A DNA stretch of 64,000 nucleotides, from contig JAEUKE010000183.1 of the NCBI GenBank assembly GCA_016794345.1, positions 1-64,000 of the forward strand, in the 5' to 3' direction. Origin of the DNA: Myxococcales bacterium. Lineage in GTDB: Bacteria; Myxococcota_A; Polyangia; Polyangiales; Polyangiaceae. The notes beneath the pieces were generated by a model. The model was not told the DNA's origin. It made no database searches and saw nothing but the letters and a program-made list of their open reading frames with translations. Position numbers and translations under genes: made by a program. Below, piece by piece: positions 1-11,063 of this stretch (positions within the stretch are counted from its first letter, which is position 1; every line of letters begins with the position of its first letter).

Positions 1-784
1 ACTCCGCAGAACGTGCGCGGAGCTCGGTCCGGGCGGCGACCATGGCCTTGAGGAACTCGCGGTTCATCATGGCGATGAACTCCACGCTGATCTCCTTGGG
101 GCAAGCGGCCTCGCACTCGTTGTGGTTCGTGCAGTGGCCGAAGCCCTCCGCGTCCATCTGCGCGACCATGTTGCGCGCACGCTCCGCGCGCTCCGGCTCG
201 CCTTGGGGCAAGAGGCCGAGGTGACCGATCTTCGCCGCGGTGAACAGGCTCGCCGAGGCGTTGGGGCACGCCGCGACGCACGCGCCGCAGCCGATGCACT
301 GCGCCGCGTCCATCGCGAGATCGGCGCGGTCCTTCGGGATGAGGAGGGAGTTCGCGTCGCGCGGCGCGCCCGTGCGGACCGAGACGTAGCCGCCGGCCTG
401 GATGATGCGGTCGAACGCGGACCGATCCACCACCAGATCCTTCACGACGGGGAAAGCCTCGGCGCGCCAAGGCTCGACGACGATCTCGTCGCCGTCCGAG
501 AACTGCCGCATGTGGAGCTGGCAGGTGGTGGTCGCCTTCTGCGGGCCGTGCGGCTCGCCGTTGATGACGACACCACACGCGCCGCAGATACCCTCGCGGC
601 AGTCGTGGTCGAAGGCGATGGGCTCCTCGCCTTTGCCGAGGAGGTCCTCGTTCACCACGTCGAGCATCTCCAGGAAGGACATGTGCTCGGTGATGTTCTT
701 GGCTTCGTAGCGCTCGAAGCGGCCGGAGTCCGTCCGGCTCTTCTGCCGCCAGACGTGGAGGGTGAGGTTCATCGTGCGAGCCAT
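1..784 (-). CDS. sdhB: Succinate dehydrogenase iron-sulfur subunit (partial, C-terminus off the left edge)
   Basis: This is the electron-transfer subunit of complex II. It passes electrons from the FAD of SdhA through three Fe-S clusters to quinone at the membrane anchor. Reading from ATG 784, the [2Fe-2S] motif CREGICGACG lies at about residues 62-71 with a further Cys near residue 88. A ferredoxin-like CIGCGACVAACP follows, and then CTNHNECEAACP for the [4Fe-4S] and [3Fe-4S] clusters. About 261 codons are inside the window, so only the extreme C-terminus should be missing. The gene sits 20 bp after sdhA and is the last gene of the sdhC-sdhA-sdhB order typical of the cytochrome b558-type enzymes. 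The identification is secure; only the end is unseen. Confidence 0.96.
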   Translation of the reverse strand, partial: MARTMNLTLHVWRQKSRTDSGRFERYEAKNITEHMSFLEMLDVVNEDLLGKGEEPIAFDHDCREGICGACGVVINGEPHGPQKATTTCQLHMRQFSDGDEIVVEPWRAEAFPVVKDLVVDRSAFDRIIQAGGYVSVRTGAPRDANSLLIPKDRADLAMDAAQCIGCGACVAACPNASASLFTAAKIGHLGLLPQGEPERAERARNMVAQMDAEGFGHCTNHNECEAACPKEISVEFIAMMNREFLKAMVAARTELRARSAE

Positions 785-804
785 GATCGTTCTCTCGCTT
801 CTCG

Positions 805-2769
805 CTATTTGTAGGAACGCGCGGAGGGTTTGACGAACTCGAAGGTCAGCTCTTCTTTGTGGAGCTTGGGCTTGCCGAGATCGCCGGTGTGCTCCCAGGC
901 GGCGACGTACATGTATTGTTCGTCGTTGCGCTGGGCCTCGCCTTCTTCGGTCGTGTGCTCGGTCCGGTAGTGGCACCCGCAGGACTCGTCGCGGTCGAGC
1001 GCGTCGAAGCACATGAGCTCGCCGAGCTCGAGGAAGTCCGCGACACGTGAGGCCTTCTCCAGCGTCTGGTTGAGCTCGGCGCCGGAGCCGACGATCTTCA
1101 CGTTCTCGTAGAACTCCGCGCGGATCTCCGGGATGCGCTTCAGGGCCTTCTTCAGCCCCTCCGCGTTGCGGGCCATGCCGCAGTTGTCCCAGATGATGTG
1201 GCCGAGCTCGCGGTGGAACGAGTCCGGCGTGCGCTTGCCGTTGATGCCGAGGAAGCGCTTGATGCGGCCGTCGACCTCCGCCAGGGCCTTCTTCGCCTCG
1301 GGGTGCGACTCGTCCGCCTTGGCGAGCTTGGCTTGGGCGAGGTAGTTGCCGATCGTGAAGGGCAGGACGAAGTAGCCGTCCGCAAGACCCTGCATGAGCG
1401 CGCTCGCGCCGAGGCGGTTCGCGCCGTGATCGGAGAAGTTCGCCTCGCCGGCCACGAAGAGCCCGGGGATTGTGCTCATCAGGTTGTAGTCCACCCAGAG
1501 CCCGCCCATCGTGTAGTGCGTGGCCGGGTACATGCGCATGGGGACCGTGTACGGGTCCTCCCCGGTGATGCGCTCGTACATCTGGAAGAGGTTGCCGTAG
1601 CGCTCCTCCACCTTCTTCTTGCCGAGGCGCTTGATGGCGTCGCGGAAGTCCAGGTAGACGCCGCGCCGCTGGTCGCCGACCACGGGGCCGACGCCGCGGC
1701 CCTCGTCGCACATGTCCTTCGCGCGGCGCGACGCGATGTCGCGCGGGACGAGGTTGCCGAAGCTCGGGTAGAGGCGCTCGAGGTAGTAGTCCCGATCTTC
1801 TTCCGGGATGCTGTTCGGGTCCTTCGTGCAGTCTTCCGCGTTCTTCGGGACCCAGACGCGACCGTCATTTCGGAGCGACTCGCTCATGAGCGTGAGCTTC
1901 GACTGGTAGTCGCCGGCTTGCGGGATGCACGTCGGGTGGATCTGCGTGAAACACGGGTTCGCGAAGAGCGCGCCCTTCTTGTGCGCGCGCCACGCCGCGG
2001 TCGTGTTGCAGCCCTTTGCGTTCGTGGAGAGATAGAAGACGTTGCCGTACCCGCCGGAGGCGAGGATGACGACGTCTGCCATGTGGGCCTCGACCTTGCC
2101 GGAGGCGAGGTCGCGGCAGACGATGCCACGCGCGATGCCGTCCACCACGATGAGCTCCATCATCTCGTGGCGGGTGAACTGCGTGACCGTGCCGGCCTCC
2201 ACCTGGCGCTCGAGCGCCTGGTAGGCGCCGAGGAGCAGCTGCTGGCCCGTCTGGCCGCGCGCGTAGAACGTGCGCGACACCTGGGCGCCACCGAACGAGC
2301 GGTTGTCGAGCAGGCCACCGTACTCGCGGGCGAACGGGACGCCCTGCGCGACGCACTGGTCGATGATGTTGACGCTCACCTCGGCGAGGCGGTGCACGTT
2401 CGACTCCCGCGCGCGGAAGTCGCCGCCCTTCACGGTGTCGTAGAAGAGCCGGTAGATGCTGTCGCCGTCGTTCTGGTAGTTCTTCGCGGCGTTGATGCCG
2501 CCCTGCGCGGCGATGCTGTGGGCGCGGCGGGGGCTGTCCTGGTAGCAGAAGACCGCGACGTTGTAGCCCTGCTCGCCGAGCGTGGCGGCGGCCGCGGCGC
2601 CGGCGAGGCCGGTGCCCACGATGATGATCTTGTACTTGCGGCGGTTCGCCGGGTTCACCAGCTTCATCTCGAAGCGGTGGCGCGACCAGCGCGTGTCGAT
2701 CGGTCCGCTCGGGGCCTTCGATGCGAGGCGGGAGGAGCCCTGGGTGGTTTCGGTGGTTTCAGCGGCCAT
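805..2769 (-). CDS. sdhA: Succinate dehydrogenase flavoprotein subunit
   Basis: This is the catalytic subunit that oxidises succinate to fumarate with covalently bound FAD. The protein has 654 residues. A Rossmann FAD motif (VGTGLAGAAAAATLGEQG) begins near residue 50, after a roughly 45-residue N-terminal extension that other SdhA proteins of this type often lack or vary. HSIAAQGGINAAK carries the probable FAD-linking His. The substrate-site segments QIHPTCIP, MYPATHYTMGGLWVD and GEANFSDHGANRLGASAL are all intact. It is 20 bp from sdhC and 20 bp from sdhB, so the three genes are one operon. ATG 2769 is preceded by GGAAG. An internal Met near residue 35 is a possible alternative start. Confidence 0.97.
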   Translation of the reverse strand: MAAETTETTQGSSRLASKAPSGPIDTRWSRHRFEMKLVNPANRRKYKIIIVGTGLAGAAAAATLGEQGYNVAVFCYQDSPRRAHSIAAQGGINAAKNYQNDGDSIYRLFYDTVKGGDFRARESNVHRLAEVSVNIIDQCVAQGVPFAREYGGLLDNRSFGGAQVSRTFYARGQTGQQLLLGAYQALERQVEAGTVTQFTRHEMMELIVVDGIARGIVCRDLASGKVEAHMADVVILASGGYGNVFYLSTNAKGCNTTAAWRAHKKGALFANPCFTQIHPTCIPQAGDYQSKLTLMSESLRNDGRVWVPKNAEDCTKDPNSIPEEDRDYYLERLYPSFGNLVPRDIASRRAKDMCDEGRGVGPVVGDQRRGVYLDFRDAIKRLGKKKVEERYGNLFQMYERITGEDPYTVPMRMYPATHYTMGGLWVDYNLMSTIPGLFVAGEANFSDHGANRLGASALMQGLADGYFVLPFTIGNYLAQAKLAKADESHPEAKKALAEVDGRIKRFLGINGKRTPDSFHRELGHIIWDNCGMARNAEGLKKALKRIPEIRAEFYENVKIVGSGAELNQTLEKASRVADFLELGELMCFDALDRDESCGCHYRTEHTTEEGEAQRNDEQYMYVAAWEHTGDLGKPKLHKEELTFEFVKPSARSYK

Positions 2770-2789
2770 GGCTTATCTTCCGAGGGTGC

Positions 2790-3455
2790 TCAGCGAACGA
2801 CGCCGGCGAAGACCGAGAGCGCGATGAGGATGTTGCCGCCAGCGACGCCGATGCCGAGCGCCTGGGGGAGGAGGTTGCGGACGCGGTTGTAGCGCGGGTG
2901 GCTGAGGCCGAGCGTCTGCAGGAGGCTCCAGGAGCCGTGGTAGAGGTGCAGCCCGAGGAAGACCTGCGCGACCAGGTAGATCGCGACGACCCACCAGGTG
3001 GAGAAGCTCGACACCACGTTCGCGTACACGTCCGTGTGGCTGTGTTTGTAGATGCCCAGGCCGAGCCCCGGCGCCGTGAAGTGCGCGAGGTGGAAGAGGA
3101 TGAACGCGAGCAGCGCGAAGCCGCCGTAGCGCATCGAGAGCGCGGCGCCGTTCGTCGCGCCGTATTTCCTGATCTTGTAGTCGACCTTGCGCGCCTCGCT
3201 CGTGCCGCCGATGAGCGAGACGGCCGACCAGACGTGCAGGGCCACGCTGGCGAGCAGGACGCCGCGGGCGCCCCAGAGCACCGGCGGTGTGCCTTTCAGC
3301 GTCTCGGCGTATTTGTTCAGCTGCGCGGGCCCCAGGAAGACCTGGAGGTTGCCGAGCATGTGGACGATCACGAAGCCGTAGAGAACGAGGCCCGTGATGG
3401 CCATGACGGCCTTTTTACCGATTGTCGTATCGAGGAGCGTGAGCGTTCTGACCAT
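2790..3455 (-). CDS. sdhC: Succinate dehydrogenase cytochrome b subunit (b558 family)
   Basis: This is the membrane anchor that binds heme b and quinone for complex II. The protein has 221 residues and about five hydrophobic helices, with His residues on successive helices as expected for heme ligands (for example VIVHMLGN, LHVWSAV, LFHLAHF, LHLYHGSW). The length and the single-subunit anchor match the Bacillus/Bacteroidetes-type b558 family rather than the SdhC+SdhD pair of E. coli. It is the first gene of the operon, with ATG at 3455. No separate sdhD is present. The family assignment rests on length, gene order and the LHLYHGSWS-type segment. Confidence 0.92.
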   Translation of the reverse strand: MVRTLTLLDTTIGKKAVMAITGLVLYGFVIVHMLGNLQVFLGPAQLNKYAETLKGTPPVLWGARGVLLASVALHVWSAVSLIGGTSEARKVDYKIRKYGATNGAALSMRYGGFALLAFILFHLAHFTAPGLGLGIYKHSHTDVYANVVSSFSTWWVVAIYLVAQVFLGLHLYHGSWSLLQTLGLSHPRYNRVRNLLPQALGIGVAGGNILIALSVFAGVVR

Positions 3456-3558
3456 GACTTTCGCGCCTTCGAGCGCCCGAGAGGCTTCTAGCCCAACTGC
3501 TACCTAGCCGTTCGCCGAAAAATCACCCGGAGGGTGTCTAGGACCATCCCGCTGCCAT

Positions 3559-3672
3559 TTCACCCCCCCCAACCCCCCTCGCGCTGCGAGGGGGGAGCCC
3601 GCCCGTCGCTTGTCACCGCGAAGACTTCACCAACTCCCCCCTCGCCGAAGGTGAGGGGGGCGGGGGGGTGAA
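3559..3672. repeat. G/C-tract palindromic intergenic element with inverted ends
   Basis: A 114-bp intergenic block is bounded by perfect 11-bp inverted ends (TTCACCCCCCC at 3559-3569, GGGGGGGTGAA at 3662-3672). It contains two hairpins. At 3573-3595 a 10-bp perfect stem (CCCCCCTCGC/GCGAGGGGGG) closes a 3-base loop. At 3636-3660 CCCCCCTCGCC pairs with GGTGAGGGGGG around GAA, with one G-T wobble. A half-copy occurs at 10962-10998. It lies between the end of the DUF2169 gene and the start of sdhC, both on the minus strand, so it may also act as a terminator. The rest of the 3456-3725 gap shows no gene. Confidence 0.7.
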
Positions 3673-3725
3673 TCCATGACGAAGACGTCATTGAAGGAAC
3701 GAGCGTCGACGTTCTTGGCAATCGG

Positions 3726-5483
3726 TCAGCGCTTCTTCGCGAAGTCTTCCGGGCGCAACACCATCGTTCCGCCGCCGGTGTCCGAGTCGGGGATGGGCTC
3801 CATCTCGATCGTGCCGTGACGTCCATCTTTCGTCACGTTCGTGGCAGGCGAGTGGAAGGGCGGGGGCCCGGGCGGCGCGGGCGGGACGGGAGGCGGAGGC
3901 GCCGGGAGCGGGACGGTCGGCGGGCGCGTCCGAGCAGGTGTCCGATGTCCGGCAGGCGTGGTGACGGAGCCTGGAGGCAGCGGCTGCGGGGCCTGGCCGA
4001 GCGCGGCGCCGCGGCGGGCCATCAGCTCGGCGGCGGCCTCGGGGGTGATCGCCATCGTCGAGCCGACAGAGTCGTCATCATCGATGTCGGCGTGACCGGC
4101 AGGCCTCACGACGAGGTCGGGGAACGCGGGGCGTGCTTGCGGCGCGGGAGCCGGGACGGGGACCGTCTTGGGGCCTGAGCTGGAGGCCGGAGGCGGCGGC
4201 GCAGGAGGCGGCGGTGCAGGAGGCGGCGGCGCAGGAGGCGGCGGACGCTGCTCCCAGGGGATGGCCTTCGCTCCGCCGAGCAGCTTCATCGCCGCTTCGG
4301 GGTCGATCGCCATCGTCGACCCGCGTGAGCTCTCGGGCTCGTCGAGATCGTAGAGCGGCAGGTCGTCCGTCACCTTGGGGACGTTGATGATCGGGCGACC
4401 GACCGGCATCGTCTTCGAGTCCTTCGGTAGCGCGGTCGGCGCCGGCGGCGCCGGGGGAGCGAGCTGTACCTGCGGCTTCTCGGTCGCGATCGCTGCTGAG
4501 AAAGCGCCTTGGCCCGATGTCGTCTCGAGCCCGGCGACGACACGCGACGCGGACGCGACGCTCTCGTCGGGGAACGCCATCGTGCCGCGCCAGACCAGGT
4601 GGATGGCGCGCTCGTAGCCGTTGATGTTGGCGGTATCGAGTCGCATGGCGATGGCCGCGCCGTCGCGTGGGGCCTTGGGGCCGAAATAGCGGGCGACGGC
4701 GCGTGGGCTCGGCAGCTGCGTCCAGACCCGGGGCCGCCCTTCGACGAGGTTCTCGAGCAGGAACACCTCGTCCCCCTGGAGCCGACTGATCTGTTGCTCG
4801 ACGGGCGCGGAGAGGAACAACCCCCACGAGAGCTCCGCGGGCATTTCGGGGCGCGTCCCTTCGGTGCGCCGAGGGTCGCCGCGCCCCAGGAACCGTGCGC
4901 GCGCTCCCCATGTCCGCGAGACCGGGCCATACGCGGCCGGGGCGGCCTCGTCGGTCGGATCGATGAGGTTCGCCGCGTGGCCCGAGCCCCGTTGCACGCC
5001 GATCGGGTTCTGCATGGGATCGGCCCACGCGCGATCCCAGATGACCGGCATGGAGCGGAAAGGCGCGGGCGACCCCTGGCCCGCGCGATCGCCGAAGACC
5101 ACGATCGTCCGATCGAAGAGCGGCGACGATCCCGACACCGCGAGGCGCGTGCTCACCTGAGGCGCGGGAGCCGCGGGCCACGCGCTGCCGACGAAGGTGA
5201 TCTCCGCGCGGGGCTTGTAGGGCGCGATGTCGGCGTCTGCCAGAAGCGAGCGCGTCTGCGGCAAGAGCCGCTCCTCCTGGACGATCTCGGCCGGCGTGAG
5301 GATCCGGGCCGTTCCTTCGTCCAGGCCGAACGACGCCTTGACGACGACGGTGAGCGTCGAGCGGCCGGCGTGTTTCCAGAGCACGGTGCCGGCTACCGAC
5401 GCGCCCAGCGCCTCCACCTCGATGGGCCACGTTCCGCGCACGAGACACACGAGGGTAAGGGCCTCGCCGGAAAAGTCACGCAT
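3726..5483 (-). CDS. DUF2169 domain protein with long Pro/Ala-rich tail
   Basis: The N-terminal ~280 residues match the DUF2169 family, whose members are often encoded in type VI secretion loci. Visible family hallmarks are LTVVVKASF, YKPRAEITFVGSAW, VFGDRAGQ, PFRSMPVIWDRAW and LQGDEVFLLENL. The C-terminal half is low-complexity, Pro/Ala-rich and contains a repeated acidic motif (DLPLYDLDEPE..GSTMAIDPEAA and DIDDDDSVGSTMAITPEAA), ending with a third GGGTMVLRPEDFAKK. This gives three related short motifs spaced by proline linkers. No type VI genes are visible nearby, so a secretion role is only inferred from family context. ATG 5483 is chosen; GTG 5417 is an alternative that better matches the family N-terminus. 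Confidence 0.75.
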   Translation of the reverse strand: MRDFSGEALTLVCLVRGTWPIEVEALGASVAGTVLWKHAGRSTLTVVVKASFGLDEGTARILTPAEIVQEERLLPQTRSLLADADIAPYKPRAEITFVGSAWPAAPAPQVSTRLAVSGSSPLFDRTIVVFGDRAGQGSPAPFRSMPVIWDRAWADPMQNPIGVQRGSGHAANLIDPTDEAAPAAYGPVSRTWGARARFLGRGDPRRTEGTRPEMPAELSWGLFLSAPVEQQISRLQGDEVFLLENLVEGRPRVWTQLPSPRAVARYFGPKAPRDGAAIAMRLDTANINGYERAIHLVWRGTMAFPDESVASASRVVAGLETTSGQGAFSAAIATEKPQVQLAPPAPPAPTALPKDSKTMPVGRPIINVPKVTDDLPLYDLDEPESSRGSTMAIDPEAAMKLLGGAKAIPWEQRPPPPAPPPPAPPPPAPPPPASSSGPKTVPVPAPAPQARPAFPDLVVRPAGHADIDDDDSVGSTMAITPEAAAELMARRGAALGQAPQPLPPGSVTTPAGHRTPARTRPPTVPLPAPPPPVPPAPPGPPPFHSPATNVTKDGRHGTIEMEPIPDSDTGGGTMVLRPEDFAKKR

Positions 5484-5567
5484 CGTCTTCTGCAAGCCCG
5501 CGAGAACGCTTCGCGCGGCCTGAGCGCTTGCGCACCATCGCGCGGACGTGTTGTGGTCACCGGTGGC

Positions 5568-6359
5568 ATGGGAAACGAAGCGCGCTGGGCCTTTGCCCTC
5601 GTCGGAGCTCTCGGGTGCGGCGTCGAGGTCCCGCCCCCTTCGAAGGGGCCCCTGGACCTCGACGTGCGGAGCGCAGAGCGCCCCAAGCCTCCGGCGCCGA
5701 AGCCGGAGGAGGCGACGCTCGCGTGGCGAGGCGCGCCGTGGGCGGAGAGCACGCCGCCTGGCGTGAAGCCCCTCGAGCCGGCCGAGGCCGACGAGCTCGC
5801 GGCCAAGTGCAAGCCCCTCGAGTCTGCCGTCTTCGGCAAGCGCCCGCGTCGTGGATCCTCCGCGGATCCGGCGAGCGTCGGCGTCGCCGAGGCCGTGCTC
5901 GAGGTCCTCGCGGATCCGCCGCCGCTCCAGGGGATCGACGTGCCTCGGTGCGCGGACCTCCTGCGCCGCGACGTGACGGACTTCCTCGCGCGCTCGCGCG
6001 AGACGCGCGCGGCTCAGGCCATGCGGATCGTCCTGGTCGGCCTCGCGGATCGCGCCGGGCGAGGGGACAAGCCTTGCCCCGCGGCGCCGCCCGTCCCCGC
6101 CGATCTCGCGCTCGTCGAGTCGGGCGCGTACGAGAGCAAGAAGGCCGACTACGAGCCTGAAGGGTGGGTCTGCGCGCGCTTCAATCCGCTCGGCGCGCCG
6201 CAGCCGTTCCAGATCGAGCTCGCCGTCCTCGACGGGACGTACCGCGTGATCACGCGGCTCTATCCGGTGAAGGGTGGCGCGGCGACCGAGCTCTACGCCG
6301 AGGCGCCGTTCGCGGAGATCGGCCCGACGACGCCCCTGCTGCGCCGCGAGACGAAGTGA
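5568..6359 (+). CDS. Putative lipoprotein of unknown function
   Basis: I do not recognise the family. From ATG 5568 the 263-residue product begins with a short hydrophobic stretch ending in the lipobox-like ALGC (Cys near residue 17). A Pro-rich linker (PPPSKGP, PKPPAPKPEE) follows, then a globular region with four further Cys residues. The C-terminal part (FQIELAVLDGTYRVITRLYPV) is predicted beta-rich. It is transcribed divergently from the DUF2169 gene 84 bp away. Its stop codon abuts the stop of corC, with no base between them. Export to the cell envelope is inferred from the lipobox only. Confidence 0.6.
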   Translation: MGNEARWAFALVGALGCGVEVPPPSKGPLDLDVRSAERPKPPAPKPEEATLAWRGAPWAESTPPGVKPLEPAEADELAAKCKPLESAVFGKRPRRGSSADPASVGVAEAVLEVLADPPPLQGIDVPRCADLLRRDVTDFLARSRETRAAQAMRIVLVGLADRAGRGDKPCPAAPPVPADLALVESGAYESKKADYEPEGWVCARFNPLGAPQPFQIELAVLDGTYRVITRLYPVKGGAATELYAEAPFAEIGPTTPLLRRETK

Positions 6360-7670
6360 TCAGTCCTCTTCCGGCGGCTTCGGCGGAGGTACCACGCGCA
6401 CGCGCTTCACTTGCCGGGGGCTCGCCGCGACGACCTCGAGCTTGACGCCGCCTGTCGTCTCGAAGCTCTCCCCCACCGGGGGAATCCGGCCGGCCAGATC
6501 CAGCACCAGCCCCGCGATCGTCGACCAGTTCTCGCCCTCGGGCAGCTCGAGCTCGAGCTCCCGGTTCACGTCGCGGATCGGCGTCTCGCCGCGCACGAGC
6601 GCGACGCCGTCTTTCTCGAGCTGGATCGGCTCAGGCTCGTGCTCTTCGTGCTCGCTCGCGATCTCGCCCACGAGCTCCTCCACCAGATCTTCGAGGGTGA
6701 CGATGCCGCTCGTCGCCCCGAGCTCGTCCACCACGATGGCCAGCTGGATCCGGCGCTTGCGCATCTCCCCGAGCAGGTCGACCGCGCGCATCGTCTCGGG
6801 GACCATGAAGGCGGGCCGGAGGGCGTCCTCTAGGACGAGGAGCTTCGCCTCGACGAACAACGTCATGAGGTCACGGATCGTCACGTAGCCCACGACGTTG
6901 TCGATGACCTCGTCGAAGACCGGCATACGCGTCCGCCCGTGCTCCATGACGATCTGACGGATCTGTTCTGGTTTGGCGTCCCGTGGGATGCCGACCACGC
7001 GCTGCCGGGGGACCATGACCTGGCTGGCCGTCAGGTCGGCGAAGTCGATGGCGCGCGAGGCGATCTCGCCGGCCGCCGGATCGACCGAGCCCGCCTCCGC
7101 CGCCTCGTCGACGAGCTGCTGGATCTCGCCGGGCGAGAGGCGCGCCTCCGCGAAGTTCGTCTTGTCGCCGAAGACCCGGAGCACGACGTTGCTGCTCGCC
7201 GTGAGGAACCAGACGAGCGGCTGCGCCAGCCACGACAAGAGGAGCATGGGGCGCGCGATGAGCAGGCTGAACCGGTCGGCCGCGCGCAGGGCGAGCGACT
7301 TGGGGACCAGCTCCCCCACCACGAGCTCGAGGTACGAGATGATCCCGACGACCATGGCGAGGGCGACCTTGTCCGCGGACTCCTCGAGCCAGGGGACGCT
7401 CTTCGCCAGCGGCGCGAAGTGTTTCGCCAAAGACGCGCCGCCATACGCGCCGGCCAGCGTGCCCATGATCGTCACGCCGATCTGGACCGTGGCCAGGAAG
7501 CGCTCGGGGTTGCTCCGGAGCTTCTTGGCGGCCGCAGCGCCGCCTCGCTTCTCCTGGACCAGTTGATCGATGCGGGTCTTGCGGACGGAGACGAGCGCGA
7601 TCTCGGCCCCGGAGAAGATGCCGTTGCCGATCAGGAGCAGCGTGATGATGAGGATGTCGGTGAGGATCAG
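6360..7670 (-). CDS. HlyC/CorC family membrane protein with CBS pair
   Basis: This is a member of the CorC/CNNM-like family, linked to magnesium/cobalt efflux or membrane stress. The N-terminal DUF21 domain has several membrane helices (ILTDILIITLLLIGNGIFSG, VTIMGTLAGAYGGA, VVGIISYLELVVGELVPK). Two CBS domains follow (around VPRQRVVGIPRDAKP and VPETMRAVDLLGEMRKRR), and then a CorC_HlyC C-terminal domain (GETPIRDVNRELELELPEG). No ATG/GTG/TTG covers the first membrane helix. A CTG at 7670, a few bases after the Shine-Dalgarno-like AGAGGTGAGG, restores a normal ~436-residue protein. If the CTG is not used, GTG 7475 would give a product lacking helix 1. It follows bolA by 13 bp. Confidence 0.88.
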   Translation of the reverse strand: MILTDILIITLLLIGNGIFSGAEIALVSVRKTRIDQLVQEKRGGAAAAKKLRSNPERFLATVQIGVTIMGTLAGAYGGASLAKHFAPLAKSVPWLEESADKVALAMVVGIISYLELVVGELVPKSLALRAADRFSLLIARPMLLLSWLAQPLVWFLTASSNVVLRVFGDKTNFAEARLSPGEIQQLVDEAAEAGSVDPAAGEIASRAIDFADLTASQVMVPRQRVVGIPRDAKPEQIRQIVMEHGRTRMPVFDEVIDNVVGYVTIRDLMTLFVEAKLLVLEDALRPAFMVPETMRAVDLLGEMRKRRIQLAIVVDELGATSGIVTLEDLVEELVGEIASEHEEHEPEPIQLEKDGVALVRGETPIRDVNRELELELPEGENWSTIAGLVLDLAGRIPPVGESFETTGGVKLEVVAASPRQVKRVRVVPPPKPPEED

Positions 7671-7683
7671 GGTTGCCTCACCT

Positions 7684-7941
7684 CTAGGGCGTCCGCGTCG
7701 TCAGCGAGTCCACCGCGTGCACCGGCGCGCCGTCCCCGGCCATGAGGTGTTTGATGGCACCGAGGACGAGGCGCTGCGACTCGAGGCGGCTCTTGCCGGC
7801 GAACACGGGTGACACCACGTCGAGGACGAAGTGGCCGCCGCCGCCGGTCACCTCCACCTGGGCGTCGGGGATCTTCTCGAGGATGGCCTGACGCACGGCA
7901 TCGTGGACGGAGCCCTGGAAAGTCGTGAGGTGGTGCGACAT
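7684..7941 (-). CDS. bolA: BolA/IbaG family protein
   Basis: This is a small BolA-fold protein. The family pairs with monothiol glutaredoxins in Fe-S and redox regulation. The 85-residue product from ATG 7941 has the BolA pattern: an amphipathic helix (VRQAILEKIPDAQVEVTGGG), a strand segment (HFVLDVVSPVFAGKSRLESQRLV) and a C-terminal helix ending HAVDSLTT. The FAGKSRLESQR segment is the signature 'F.g.s.v.rHr' region, here with Gln in place of the usual His. ATG 7953 is an alternative start. It is the first gene of a bolA-corC transcription unit, and gcvP is divergent on the other side. Confidence 0.88.
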   Translation of the reverse strand: MSHHLTTFQGSVHDAVRQAILEKIPDAQVEVTGGGGHFVLDVVSPVFAGKSRLESQRLVLGAIKHLMAGDGAPVHAVDSLTTRTP

Positions 7942-8060
7942 CGGCGGGGGCATTGTCGCGACAGCCCCCTCCCCGATCAAGAGACGCCGCGACGAAGTTT
8001 CGTCAGCCGGCCGCCCTGCTCCCGATGTACTAGGCTACGGCCGCAATCAAGGAGCACTCC

Positions 8061-10952
<2,892 letters not shown>

Positions 10953-10961
10953 CGCCTGGTT

Positions 10962-10998
10962 CCCTCCTCGCCGAAGGGGAGGGGGTCGGGGGGGTGAA
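10962..10998. repeat. Half-copy of the G/C-tract palindromic element
   Basis: This segment shares CTCGCCGAAGG, a GAGGGGG run and the terminal CGGGGGGGTGAA with the right half of the element at 3559-3672. It forms the same GAA-loop hairpin (CTCCTCGCC / GGGGAG). It lies about 10 bp after the gcvP stop, where it may help end transcription. No left half is present. Confidence 0.6.
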
Positions 10999-11063
10999 AG
11001 AGCAACAAGAGCCCCACCAAGCGGCGTGACGTCGCCTCTTCAGCGAACTGCTACGCTACGTTC

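Noticed and set aside
1198..2892. Long open frame antisense to sdhA and sdhC
   Set aside because: High GC gives long antisense frames. The translation is Arg/Val/Glu/Ala low-complexity without a domain, while the opposite strand encodes clear sdhA.
3726..5483. Type VI secretion locus around the DUF2169 gene
   Set aside because: No tss, hcp, vgrG or PAAR gene is in the window, so DUF2169 alone does not define a locus.
7942..8060. Possible glycine riboswitch upstream of gcvP
   Set aside because: The leader is too short and I cannot find the paired aptamer helices.
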